Assembly: GCA_038748365.1 (NCBI GenBank)
Contig: JBCDIZ010000007.1
Coordinates: 98,900-162,899, forward strand
DNA: 64,000 nucleotides
Direction: 5' to 3'
Source of the DNA: Alterisphingorhabdus sp038748365
GTDB lineage: Bacteria; Pseudomonadota; Alphaproteobacteria; Sphingomonadales; Sphingomonadaceae
The position numbers were made by a program, and so were the translations under genes. The notes beneath the pieces were generated by a model, which worked only from the letters and a program-made list of their open reading frames with translations, made no database searches and was not told where the DNA came from. This document shows, piece by piece, positions 9,118 through 16,135 of this stretch. The stretch's first letter is position 1; every line of letters begins with the position of its first letter.

Positions 9118-10110
9118 TCACTGCCCCGCGTGCATGGCTTTCCAGACCGAGGGCGCGACGCCGTGTTGTCGGCGAAACGCAGCGGTTAGCTGGCTTGCTG
9201 AGGGATAGCCAACCTCTTCGGCGACGCTCTGCAAGCGCGCACCCGCAGAAATAAGCGCCTTTGCTCGGTCAATACGTAACTCTTCAATCACCTTTGCGGG
9301 TGATCGACCCAGCTCTCTGGTGAAGTGACGCTGAAATGTCCGCGGGCTTTGCGCCATATGGGTTGCCAAGGCCTCTATTGTCAGCGGCGATTTAAGGTGT
9401 GCCGCAGCCCAGGCAATGAGATCATGATATTGCGAAGCCCCGGAAGATTGATGCTTTAACGGCGCGGAGAATTGCGACTGGTTGCCCGGACGGCGCAGAT
9501 ATACCACCAGACGGCGCGCCACTTGTGATGCAATCTCATTGCCAAGATCAGCCTCCACCATAGCCAATGCCATATCGATGCCTGCGGTGACCCCGGCAGA
9601 TGTCCAGCTATTGCCGTCGACCACATAAAGTGCATCTTCATCCACAGTCACTTGCGGGAACCTGCGGCCAAGCTCTGCAGCACCGATCCAATGGGTTGCG
9701 GCGCGCTTGCCATTGAGCAGTCCCCATGACGCCAGCGGAAATGCACCTGAACATACCGAACCCCAACGCCGCGCCAATCGTGTTACCGACGTCACCCAGC
9801 TTTGCGCCGTTTCATCTCCCATAAGCCTTAGCGTTCCGGCTTCGCCGTGCCCAGCGACCAAGAGTGTATCGATAGCATTGGGAGATATACTCGCCATGGG
9901 CTGGGTTATGATTTGGATGCTGGAACCTGCCGTTACTGGCCCGCCCTTGGGTGAAACGAGACATATCTCATAAAACGGATCACCAGATTTTGCTTCACTG
10001 GCCGCGCTGAAGACCTCCACAGGGCCAGTTATATCGAGCGATTGAACGCCATCGGAGAAGAAGATCGCAATCTGTTTCATGATTGGCATGAATTTAATAG
10101 TTTTTGTCAT
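9118..10110 (-). CDS. GlxA-family transcriptional regulator (DJ-1/PfpI plus AraC HTH)
   Basis: The 330-residue protein joins an N-terminal DJ-1/PfpI domain (residues about 11-185, with VCSGAFPLASWG at the nucleophile elbow) to a C-terminal AraC-type double helix-turn-helix (about 225-325, with ALATHMAQSPRTFQRHFTRELG). Such regulators are usually local activators. It is divergent from a DJ-1/PfpI enzyme gene across 56 bases, so the two probably form a regulator-target pair. In-frame ATGs at residues 8 and 11 are possible starts. Homologues often begin like MKQIAIFF, which would put the start at 10080, but no ribosome site decides between them. Confidence 0.9.
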   Translation of the reverse strand: MTKTIKFMPIMKQIAIFFSDGVQSLDITGPVEVFSAASEAKSGDPFYEICLVSPKGGPVTAGSSIQIITQPMASISPNAIDTLLVAGHGEAGTLRLMGDETAQSWVTSVTRLARRWGSVCSGAFPLASWGLLNGKRAATHWIGAAELGRRFPQVTVDEDALYVVDGNSWTSAGVTAGIDMALAMVEADLGNEIASQVARRLVVYLRRPGNQSQFSAPLKHQSSGASQYHDLIAWAAAHLKSPLTIEALATHMAQSPRTFQRHFTRELGRSPAKVIEELRIDRAKALISAGARLQSVAEEVGYPSASQLTAAFRRQHGVAPSVWKAMHAGQ

Positions 10111-10166
10111 TCACGTCAAAATCAATCTGCGATATCTGGTCTGACAATAATAACAGGAGCCCTTCA

Positions 10167-10859
10167 ATGTCCGAACAGCCTTTCCGTATCGCCTTTCTAA
10201 TCTACCCGGAGATGACACAGCTGGACTTCACCGGTCCGGCAGAAGTGCTGGGTCTGATGCCCGATGCAACCATCACGCTGGTAAGCAAAACCAAAGAGCC
10301 GGTCAGCAGCGATATCGGGATCACCTTCGTGCCAAATGCCAGCATTGAGGACGACACCCTATATGACATGGTCTGTGTCCCGGGCGGCGTGGGTTGCACC
10401 GCTTTGATGCTGGACCCGGCAATATTGGATTGGCTGCGCAAACAGGATCAGTCCACTCAGTATATGACAAGCGTATGCACCGGTTCGCTGGTCCTGGCAG
10501 CGGCTGGCCTGCTGCAAGGCCGCAGCGCCGGATGTCACTGGGCCTGGGCGGAACATCTACAGTTATTTGGCGCTGAACCGACGCGCGAGCGCGTAGTGAT
10601 CGACGGCAAATATATCACCGCCGGTGGCGTCACAGCCGGTATTGATTTCGGCTTTCGCATTGTCGAACAGCGCTTTGGCCGGGACATTGCCGAGGCATTT
10701 CAACTGGGCATTGAATATGATCCGGCACCGCTTTCAGGCGGCGTTCCGGAAACGGCGCGCCCGGAAATCGTCGAGCAGGTTACCGCAATATCCACAGAAC
10801 GAAATGCACCGCGATTGGCGCAAGTCCAGCGCGCTGCGGAAGCCTTTCAAGCAGGGTAA
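10167..10859 (+). CDS. inhA: DJ-1/PfpI family protein, isonitrile hydratase-like
   Basis: This 230-residue cytoplasmic protein closely resembles InhA-type isonitrile hydratases, which add water to isonitriles to give N-substituted formamides. The proposed catalytic cysteine is Cys104 in TSVCTGSLVL, followed by Thr105, and Asp20 in MTQLDFTGPAE matches the essential aspartate of the Pseudomonas enzyme. GVTAGIDFGFRIVEQRFG is also typical. I start at ATG 10167 because AGGAG lies about eight bases before it; the longer frame from 10104 would overlap the regulator's start. The isonitrile substrate is inferred from family similarity only. Confidence 0.85.
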   Translation: MSEQPFRIAFLIYPEMTQLDFTGPAEVLGLMPDATITLVSKTKEPVSSDIGITFVPNASIEDDTLYDMVCVPGGVGCTALMLDPAILDWLRKQDQSTQYMTSVCTGSLVLAAAGLLQGRSAGCHWAWAEHLQLFGAEPTRERVVIDGKYITAGGVTAGIDFGFRIVEQRFGRDIAEAFQLGIEYDPAPLSGGVPETARPEIVEQVTAISTERNAPRLAQVQRAAEAFQAG

Positions 10860-10895
10860 AGGGCAATAAACGAAGGACAAGGCTAGCCGGAATAG

Positions 10896-11111
10896 TTACT
10901 TGCTATCCAGCACCGCCACCGCAATCGCTGCGGCCACACCCAGACCAAAACCGGTCAGCAAACCAATCACCGGCTCGCCAAACATCGCCCCACCAAAAAT
11001 GGCGCCACCCATGGTGCCCAGCGCGATAAACACTCCACCGGCTGCGGTTGGGCGTTTTTGTGGCTGCTGTGGCGATCGGATTTCTGTGCTGCTATCTTCG
11101 CTATCACTCAT
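10896..11111 (-). CDS. Small glycine-rich membrane protein, unknown
   Basis: The 71-residue product begins with a polar tail of about 22 residues rich in Ser, Gln and Pro. Two hydrophobic glycine-rich segments follow (GGVFIALGTMGGAIFGGAM and a second of similar length), ending in a short tail, so it is probably a two-helix inner-membrane protein with glycine-zipper character. I do not recognise a family. Codon use looks like that of neighbours. It is convergent with the isonitrile-hydratase-like gene, 36 bases away. Confidence 0.65.
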   Translation of the reverse strand: MSDSEDSSTEIRSPQQPQKRPTAAGGVFIALGTMGGAIFGGAMFGEPVIGLLTGFGLGVAAAIAVAVLDSK

Positions 11112-11173
11112 GACGCATCAGGTGGCGATAAATGGCGGCAATGTCCAGCATCATTGCAGCCAGGTTCAGGACC

Positions 11174-11444
11174 TAGGGTCAGGATGCATGAAATATGAGG
11201 AGCGAGGTTTGAGGCAATTTGACCCTGAGCGAGGAAGGAAAGCGCAGTCGATAGTGGTTCTATCGCAAGCTTTTCTGACGCGGCACAGGGTCAAATTGGT
11301 CAAATCCCGAAGGGACGCCAAAATGACTTCCATCTCGAACAAAAACACGCTTGGAAAGGCAATGAGCCTTCCCGGCGCGCATTTTCGCCCGATATGTTCG
11401 TCATTTTGACGCCTCGCCCACATATTTCATGCATCCTGACCCTA
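11174..11444. mobile_element. 271-bp element with 24-bp perfect terminal inverted repeats (MITE-like)
   Basis: The 24 bases at 11174-11197 (starting TAGGGTCAGGATGCAT) are repeated exactly in inverse at 11421-11444. Inside are further inverted pairs: CAATTTGACCCTG at 11215-11227 with its complement at 11286-11298, a CGATAG/CTATCG hairpin near 11250, and CGCCAAAATGAC near 11318 against GTCATTTTGACG near 11399. The whole stretch could fold into a branched structure. It has no transposase and lies in the gap between two small genes. Open minus-strand frames across it look like by-products of the repeats. A non-autonomous mobile element or intergenic repeat is the best reading; no target duplication was identified. 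Confidence 0.7.
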
Positions 11445-11530
11445 ATCTTCCGTTTACCAAATCTGTGAAAGCAATATGCACCGCCAAAGCCTATTAAGCA
11501 CCTTCTTCCAGCATCGCATAAAGGTCGCAT

Positions 11531-11800
11531 ATGCCTCTGACAAATAACCCCGCCTGCCCGCTTCCCATGAAGCTGCAGGCAGAGGCGCCAGCCTCTGTGG
11601 CAATTTCTATCAACCGTCGGGCCTGTGACGAGGCGTTAAATATGATCAACCTGCTGGATAATGCGGCGGTCGATCAGGCAGTCCATAATGCGAACAGCGC
11701 CCGCGACAAGGGCAACCATATCCATTTCTGTTACTGGCGCGATGTCGTGCGGATGATTGCCTTGGTGCAGAGCGAAGCCGTTAGTGGATCGTTGAATTAA
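11531..11800 (+). CDS. Small conserved-looking protein of unknown function
   Basis: The 89-residue product has no signal peptide or membrane helix. Its C-terminal half is compositionally protein-like (ALNMINLLDNAAVDQAV, then HIHFCYWRDVVRMIALVQS). AAAGG stands six bases before ATG 11531. It overlaps the end of recF by four bases in convergent orientation. I do not recognise a domain. The good ribosome site and tidy fit to the next gene suggest it is real, but conservation would need checking. Confidence 0.6.
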   Translation: MPLTNNPACPLPMKLQAEAPASVAISINRRACDEALNMINLLDNAAVDQAVHNANSARDKGNHIHFCYWRDVVRMIALVQSEAVSGSLN

Positions 11801-12885
11801 CTTTCCCGCGATACAGCCCCATCGGCAACGCTGAAAAAGCTGCAATCACTCATAATAGCGCTAAAAAGGTCACGGTCTGTGCCGGTCATCCACACTTGCG
11901 CCGGGCGTGCTGCGAGTTGCTCATAAAGCGCTGCGCGGCGGCGGGCATCGATATGCGCGGCAATCTCGTCAAGCAGCACGATGGCGGGGATGTTGGCGCG
12001 CGTTTCGGCGACCAGATCGCTATGGGTGAGCATCAAAGCGATGAGCATCGCCTTTTGCTCGCCGGTTGAGCATTGGGCGGCAGGTGCGCCCGATTGGCGC
12101 ATACGTACCACCAGATCATCACCATGCGGCCCGTCCAAAGTGCGTCCAGCAGCGCGATCCCGGTTACGCCCGGCTTTCCAGACCTCTGTCAGCGCAGCGG
12201 TTTCTTGATCGCTTCCCGCCAACGCCAGTGAAGGTTTGGCGAAAATGCCAGTTTCCGAGGCTTCCAAAAAACCCTCAAGCTGATCAAGCATCACCCGGCG
12301 CGCCGTTATAATGGCTTCTGCATGACTGGCCATCCGCACCTCCAGCGCATCAAGCCATAAAGGATCGGCAGGTTCTTCGGAGGCTAATAGCCGGTTGCGC
12401 TCCCGCATCGCGCTTTCATATTGCTGGCAATGATGCGCGTGGCTGGGCCGCACCGCTGATACCATCCGGTCAAAATAGCGTCGTCTGGTCCCAACACTAT
12501 CGAGGAAAAGTCGGTCCTGTGCCGGAGTAAGCCAGCTGATCGCCAATGCATTGAGGAAATCGCTATGGCTGCCCGACTGTCCGTTGATGCGGGCAAGACG
12601 CCGTTTGGGCTGATCCGTCTTTATTCCGGTGCCCAGTACAGTTTCGCCTGATTGCCCATCAAGACGCGCCACGAGCGCAAACCCGCCAGCCCCCCCCTGT
12701 CGCGCCATTTGTGCCGGAAGTGCAGCACGCAGCCCGCGACCGGGGGCGAATAATGACAGGGCTTCCAATATATTGGTCTTGCCCGCGCCATTCTCCCCGG
12801 TGAGCACAATCATCTTCGCCAGATCGTCGAGGCGGCTCTCTTTATGATTGCGAAAATCGGTCAGCTTCAGGCTGGAAATCGTCAT
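11797..12885 (-). CDS. recF: DNA replication and repair protein RecF
   Basis: RecF is an SMC/ABC-like ATPase that helps load RecA at single-strand gaps with RecO and RecR. The 362-residue protein has Walker A GENGAGKTN near residue 30, the LxDFRNH motif at the N-terminus (LKLTDFRNHKES), an ABC signature CSTGEQKAM near 270 and Walker B AIVLLDEIAAHID near 305. Length is normal. Here it is not next to dnaA, dnaN or gyrB, which is common in alphaproteobacteria. It is divergent from the microprotein-pspC operon. Confidence 0.96.
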   Translation of the reverse strand: MTISSLKLTDFRNHKESRLDDLAKMIVLTGENGAGKTNILEALSLFAPGRGLRAALPAQMARQGGAGGFALVARLDGQSGETVLGTGIKTDQPKRRLARINGQSGSHSDFLNALAISWLTPAQDRLFLDSVGTRRRYFDRMVSAVRPSHAHHCQQYESAMRERNRLLASEEPADPLWLDALEVRMASHAEAIITARRVMLDQLEGFLEASETGIFAKPSLALAGSDQETAALTEVWKAGRNRDRAAGRTLDGPHGDDLVVRMRQSGAPAAQCSTGEQKAMLIALMLTHSDLVAETRANIPAIVLLDEIAAHIDARRRAALYEQLAARPAQVWMTGTDRDLFSAIMSDCSFFSVADGAVSRES

Positions 12886-12975
12886 GGTCGAACGGCTCTA
12901 GGCCAAACTGGGCAAAGCGCACAGCCCCTTTTCACAACCGATCATTCATAGTGCGTTCATGAAATACCAATGTTC

Positions 12976-12988
12976 GGGAAAATTTCCC
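12976..12988. promoter_or_regulatory. Palindrome GGGAAAATTTCCC, candidate enhancer site
   Basis: Two perfect 6-bp arms flank a single A. The centre lies about 96 bp upstream of the -12 element of the proposed sigma-54 promoter at 13065, a usual distance for a bacterial enhancer-binding protein. Binding by a PspF-like activator is inferred, not shown. Confidence 0.4.
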
Positions 12989-13032
12989 AATACATAGGAT
13001 TTTACATTTTGTTATCCTTAGCCGAATCTCAC

Positions 13033-13045
13033 TAAATAATTGATT
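13033..13045 (-). promoter_or_regulatory. IHF-binding-site match
   Basis: Read on the minus strand, the 13 bases AATCAATTATTTA fit the IHF consensus WATCAANNNNTTR at every position. The site lies in an AT-rich tract between the upstream palindrome and the proposed sigma-54 promoter, where IHF would bend DNA in activator-dependent operons. A single match to this loose consensus is expected by chance every few tens of kilobases, so position is the main support. Confidence 0.45.
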
Positions 13046-13064
13046 TATAATATTTTATAAAAAC

Positions 13065-13080
13065 TGGCACGCTAAATGCT
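13065..13080 (+). promoter_or_regulatory. Putative sigma-54 (-24/-12) promoter of the microprotein-pspC operon
   Basis: TGGCACG-CTAA-ATGCT matches the sigma-54 consensus TGGCACG-N4-TTGCW with one mismatch, and the invariant GG (13066-13067) and GC (13078-13079) are exactly ten bases apart. The -12 element is 60 bases before the first microprotein ATG. The enterobacterial psp operon is sigma-54 dependent, so this fits the pspC gene downstream. Confidence 0.6.
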
Positions 13081-13138
13081 TAGTAATGGGCAACCGGGAA
13101 ATGGTTCTCGGAAAAACGACCAAACAAAGGAATTATGT

Positions 13139-13225
13139 ATGACCATCGATTTTTCACAAGCCGCTTTCGTTTCCATCATCACCGGCGTTGTTGCCCTGTT
13201 TGCTTCATTCGCCACCGTTATCTGA
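13139..13225 (+). CDS. 28-residue hydrophobic microprotein, tandem copy 1
   Basis: This tiny gene encodes a short polar N-terminus (MTIDFSQ) and one hydrophobic helix containing AAFVSIITGVVALFASF, ending VI. AAAGGA precedes the ATG at suitable spacing. It is one of three consecutive genes of identical length (28 codons plus stop), each with its own ribosome site, upstream of pspC. Copies 1 and 2 share the pattern SQAAFVS....VA.FASF..VI. Most likely it is a single-pass inner-membrane peptide co-expressed with PspC. I know of no family for it; function is unknown. Confidence 0.72.
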   Translation: MTIDFSQAAFVSIITGVVALFASFATVI

Positions 13226-13257
13226 TCACAACCAACTTAATCTGAAAGGACATCACA

Positions 13258-13344
13258 ATGAGTACCATCGTTTCACAGGCCGCTTTCGTTTCCGTAACCG
13301 CCAGCATCGTTGCCGTATTTGCTTCGTTCGTAGCTGTTATCTGA
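13258..13344 (+). CDS. 28-residue hydrophobic microprotein, tandem copy 2
   Basis: The 28-residue product begins MSTIVSQAAFVSV and continues as one hydrophobic helix ending FASFVAVI. It matches copy 1 at most positions while many codons differ, which points to selection on the peptide. GAAAGGA lies seven bases before the ATG. The gap from copy 1 is 32 bases. It is probably a single-pass membrane peptide; function is unknown. Confidence 0.72.
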   Translation: MSTIVSQAAFVSVTASIVAVFASFVAVI

Positions 13345-13395
13345 AGCCGCTTTTCAACCGACCATTTCAACACAAATAGTAAAGGAGATAGCATC

Positions 13396-13482
13396 ATGAC
13401 AAATGACATAAGCAATGTCGCTTTCACAACGCTGGTCAGCTTTGTCGTATTCACAACGGCACTGTTCGCAGCAACCATCTAA
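13396..13482 (+). CDS. 28-residue hydrophobic microprotein, tandem copy 3 (diverged)
   Basis: The product has exactly the same length as copies 1 and 2 and the same layout: polar start MTNDISN, then AFTTLVSFVVFTTALF, ending ATI. It keeps the (S)xxAF motif near residues 6-10 and the terminal isoleucine but has otherwise diverged. AAAGGAGA precedes the ATG. The pspC gene begins 38 bases downstream. It could be a paralogue with a distinct membrane partner. Confidence 0.68.
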   Translation: MTNDISNVAFTTLVSFVVFTTALFAATI

Positions 13483-13520
13483 TCCGAAAACATCATTATA
13501 ATTTGCAAGGAAAGAGAAAC

Positions 13521-13703
13521 ATGAAGAACAATAAATTCCGCCTCGACAAGCAGAACGCCAAATTGATGGGTGTATGCGGCGGTATTGCCAACTGGGCAGA
13601 GATTGATGCCAGCATCGTGCGCATTCTCTGGGTATTGGCTACGCTCTTCGGTGTCGGTTCACCGATACTGATTTACCTCATCATCGGACTTGTGGCAGAC
13701 TAA
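13521..13703 (+). CDS. pspC: PspC-domain stress protein
   Basis: The 60-residue product is a minimal PspC domain: a basic N-terminus with RLDKQNAKLMGVCGGIANW, then VRILWVLATLFG and a final helix ending YLIIGLVAD. PspC proteins sit in the inner membrane and take part in the phage-shock response to envelope stress. I choose ATG 13521, with AAGGAAAGAG upstream, over the in-frame ATG at 13503. It is the last gene of the microprotein operon. No pspA or pspB is adjacent. Confidence 0.92.
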   Translation: MKNNKFRLDKQNAKLMGVCGGIANWAEIDASIVRILWVLATLFGVGSPILIYLIIGLVAD

Positions 13704-13768
13704 GGCTCCGATCACAGACCAGATTAAGCATGCGTCTGATGATCGGTGCCAGCACAAAGGCCCGACAT

Positions 13769-14602
13769 ATGACGCGCAGAATATCCCCTAACCCCGTTCA
13801 TATTCTATCCGCACTATTGGCACTCTTCCTGTTTACGGCATGTCAGGCCAATAACACCGCGCAGAGCAGCGACACGCAAGCTACCGGCATCCCCGCCGAT
13901 CAACGCAACGGCAAAACCGAAGTGATCGTAATGGGCCTGATCCATGGCGGTCATCGCACCTCAAAAGACTATCCGCTAAGCCGTATCGACGCTGCCGTTC
14001 GGGTCATAGACCCCGACATCATACTCACTGAAATTCCGCCAGACCGCATTGATGCCGCACTGACATCCTATAGCGAAACCGGCGCAGTCACCGAGCAGCG
14101 TACCCGCGCTTTCCCCGAATATACCGATGCAATTATCCCGCTACAGGCAGAACTGGGCTATGCCATCAAGGGCACAGCAGGCTGGACACCGCAAATCGCC
14201 GCGACACGGCGCCGGATATTACAAAGCATAGAAAATGACCCAGCGCGCGCCGACGAGTGGCGCCAATGGCAGCAAGCGCAAGCAACGTTCCGCGAGACGC
14301 TGGACGGCCGCGGCAGTGATCCGCTGTTTATCCATACCGCCGAATATGACGCAGCGGTCGAGACCCGTTACCGGCCTTACATCGAATATTTTGGCAGTGA
14401 TCTTGGCGATACCGGCTGGGAAGCGATAAACGCAGCGCATTGGCGCAATATCGCTGCTGAACTCGACGCAATATCAGGCCAGAGCAAAAGAGTGCTGATC
14501 ACCTATGGCGGCTTTCACAAATATCAGATCTTGCGCCGACTGGCGGAGCGCGATGACGTCATTATCACCAATGCCAGACCATTTTTTGATACCGGTGGCT
14601 GA
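13769..14602 (+). CDS. Lipoprotein of unknown function, possibly TraB/Tiki-like fold
   Basis: The product has a lipoprotein signal peptide with lipobox LFTAC about 25 residues in, so it is probably anchored in the periplasm. The mature part starts with a polar linker, then EVIVMGLIHGGHRTS, DPDIILTEIPPDRID and, near the end, VLITYGGFHKYQILRRL. An early H-G-x-H, a central E and a late GGFH recall the TraB/PrgY/Tiki and EreA-like hydrolase superfamily, but this is a weak resemblance. AAAGG lies about eight bases before ATG 13769, which I prefer to the ATG at 13730. Its 3' end is five bases from a convergent membrane-protein gene. Confidence 0.75.
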   Translation: MTRRISPNPVHILSALLALFLFTACQANNTAQSSDTQATGIPADQRNGKTEVIVMGLIHGGHRTSKDYPLSRIDAAVRVIDPDIILTEIPPDRIDAALTSYSETGAVTEQRTRAFPEYTDAIIPLQAELGYAIKGTAGWTPQIAATRRRILQSIENDPARADEWRQWQQAQATFRETLDGRGSDPLFIHTAEYDAAVETRYRPYIEYFGSDLGDTGWEAINAAHWRNIAAELDAISGQSKRVLITYGGFHKYQILRRLAERDDVIITNARPFFDTGG

Positions 14603-14607
14603 CACCT

Positions 14608-14970
14608 CTAAAACTCTTTGGACGTCATCAGATAGGACGCACGCGCAATCAGGAAGACGCAGATCGGTATAATCGACGTAACCCAGAGATCATGCCAATT
14701 ATAGGACCAGCGGATCGCGCTCCAGCTATAGTCCCAATGCACCCGCAGCGACCACACATCGAGTATTTCACCCGCCAGTGCCGCTACAAAGACCAGCAAT
14801 ACAGGCAATCGACGATGCGGCCCTTTGCGCAACACCAACATAGCAATCGCAAAGACACAAAGGCCAACGCATATATGAAGCGAATCCTGACTGAGGCCAG
14901 TCTCCGCCTCCATCCACCTCTTCCAAGCGTGAAACAGATCTGGCTGTCCTGCCATAAGGGTTGAAAACAT
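14608..14970 (-). CDS. Small membrane protein, three or four helices, unknown
   Basis: The 120-residue product has hydrophobic segments around residues 30-48 (HICVGLCVFAIAMLVL), 55-70 (LPVLLVFVAALAGEILDVW) and 92-110 (LWVTSIIPICVFLIARA). Between them is a Trp-rich loop (HWDYSWSAIRWSYNWHDLW). The pattern faintly recalls VanZ-like small membrane proteins, but I cannot assign a family. A second in-frame ATG at residue 6 is possible. It lies 27 bases after the queuosine-precursor transporter on the same strand and may be co-transcribed. Confidence 0.65.
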   Translation of the reverse strand: MFSTLMAGQPDLFHAWKRWMEAETGLSQDSLHICVGLCVFAIAMLVLRKGPHRRLPVLLVFVAALAGEILDVWSLRVHWDYSWSAIRWSYNWHDLWVTSIIPICVFLIARASYLMTSKEF

Positions 14971-14997
14971 GGCTAATTCAGGCCCTTTGCGAAAGCC

Positions 14998-15858
14998 CTA
15001 AACGTCAGTGCTAAAGGGGGTAAAATCGGTTTCTGCATCGTACACATCAACACCCTCAGCCTGCTTCAAACGGGCAACGACCCAATAGGTAACGGGCGTC
15101 AATACCGCCTCCCAAAGCACTTTCAAGCCCCAGTTGGTCACCATAACGGTAAGCACTGCGTCCGTCGTCCAGATACCCCAAAAGGCGACCGGATAGAAAA
15201 TCAGGCTGTCAACGCCCTGCCCAACCACGGTCGAACCAATGGTGCGGGTCCATAGTGCTTTGCCCTGTGTCCACACTTTCATCCGTGCCATGACATAGCT
15301 GTTGACGAACTCGCCGGCCCAGAATGCGGTGATCGAAGCCAGCACAATGCGCCATGTGCTGCCGAAGACGGACTCATATGTCTGCTGACAAATGGCACCG
15401 GTCGGCCCGCCCGCCGAATCGGTCAGCGCCAGGCTACCGGGATCGCCATCAAAACCGCTGGCCAGGCATGACCAGCCATCAAAGGCAGGCAAACCGACCA
15501 CGACCCAGCTCATAAAGGCTAGGAACAGCATCGCCGCAAAACCGGTCCAGATCACCCGCCGCGCCCGGGCAAAGCCGTAAATCTCAGTCAGGACGTCGCC
15601 AATCACATAGCCCAGAGGGAAGAACAATATCCCCGCGCCGTAGATAAACACGCCATCAGGGGCAGGCCACCAACCATCCGGCCAAAAGGTGACATCGACA
15701 TAAGTCAGCTTGGCAGCGCCGATGATGTTCGACAGCAACAATATGGCGACAAAGGCCGCCATGACAAAATCATAATAGCGGAACTGATGGCTGGCGAGCG
15801 CTGCACCGTCGATACGCTCTTGCTGCGCCGACTGCTGCCCAGAAACATTCTGATTCAT
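14998..15858 (-). CDS. VUT-family queuosine precursor transporter (YhhQ type)
   Basis: The 286-residue membrane protein belongs to the DUF165/vitamin-uptake-transporter family whose E. coli member YhhQ imports preQ0/preQ1 for tRNA queuosine. Typical segments are YFDFVMAAF-like YYDFVMAAFVAILLLSNI, FPLGYVIGDVLTEIYGF and AFWAGEFVNSYVMARMKVW. Length is somewhat above usual because of a loop around residues 120-160 with three cysteines (SCLASGFDG, GAICQQTY). No riboswitch was recognised upstream. A tRNA gene starts about 70 bases upstream on the other strand. Confidence 0.9.
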   Translation of the reverse strand: MNQNVSGQQSAQQERIDGAALASHQFRYYDFVMAAFVAILLLSNIIGAAKLTYVDVTFWPDGWWPAPDGVFIYGAGILFFPLGYVIGDVLTEIYGFARARRVIWTGFAAMLFLAFMSWVVVGLPAFDGWSCLASGFDGDPGSLALTDSAGGPTGAICQQTYESVFGSTWRIVLASITAFWAGEFVNSYVMARMKVWTQGKALWTRTIGSTVVGQGVDSLIFYPVAFWGIWTTDAVLTVMVTNWGLKVLWEAVLTPVTYWVVARLKQAEGVDVYDAETDFTPFSTDV

Positions 15859-15928
15859 AAATGCGCCATATCCTAGTTTGCCTATGGCGCAAACATGGCT
15901 ATGAAGCGGCGCGATGCAATGGCATCAC

Positions 15929-16005
15929 GCGCCCGTAGCTCATCTGGATAGAGCGCGAGACTTCTAATCTTGAGGCAGCAGGTTCGAGTCCTGCCGGGCG
16001 CGCCA
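15929..16005 (+). tRNA. tRNA-Arg(TCT)
   Basis: The 77 bases fold as a complete tRNA. The acceptor stem is GCGCCCG/CGGGCGC, the D-stem GCTC/GAGC, the anticodon stem CGAGA/TCTTG around loop CTTCTAA (anticodon TCT), and the T-arm GCAGG-TTCGAGT-CCTGC. A discriminator G and an encoded CCA (16003-16005) follow. Confidence 0.95.
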
Positions 16006-16031
16006 TTCTTTTTGACCCTCAAACGCCGGGC

Positions 16032-16047
16032 GGGTCCATCCGGACCC
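16032..16047. terminator. Hairpin downstream of tRNA-Arg, possible terminator
   Basis: GGGTCC-ATCC-GGACCC is a perfect 6-bp stem with a four-base loop, 27 bases after the tRNA. Only a weak T-run follows. A second hairpin, CGAACC-CTTCA-GGTTCG, lies at 16089-16105, near the 3' end of the minus-strand SDR gene. Confidence 0.4.
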
Positions 16048-16135
16048 TTGGCTTTGCGACAATAAGCCGCGACGCGCAGTCGCGCTTGCGAACCCTTCAG
16101 GTTCGATCTTTCGCCAGTACAGGGGCTAGCTACTT

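Noticed and set aside
11166..11530. Minus-strand reading frames across the inverted-repeat element
   Set aside because: They coincide with the palindromes, have no ribosome sites and show no protein-like pattern; they are best explained by the repeat.
13135..13225. Alternative ATG at 13135 reading a different frame through microprotein 1
   Set aside because: Its product is a basic, Arg/His/Cys-rich sequence with no membrane helix, and the frame runs on past the microprotein stop; the in-frame ATG at 13139 gives a peptide matching copy 2.
15929..16130. tRNA-Arg as a possible integration site for a genomic island
   Set aside because: No integrase gene and no repeat of the tRNA 3' end were seen downstream within the window.
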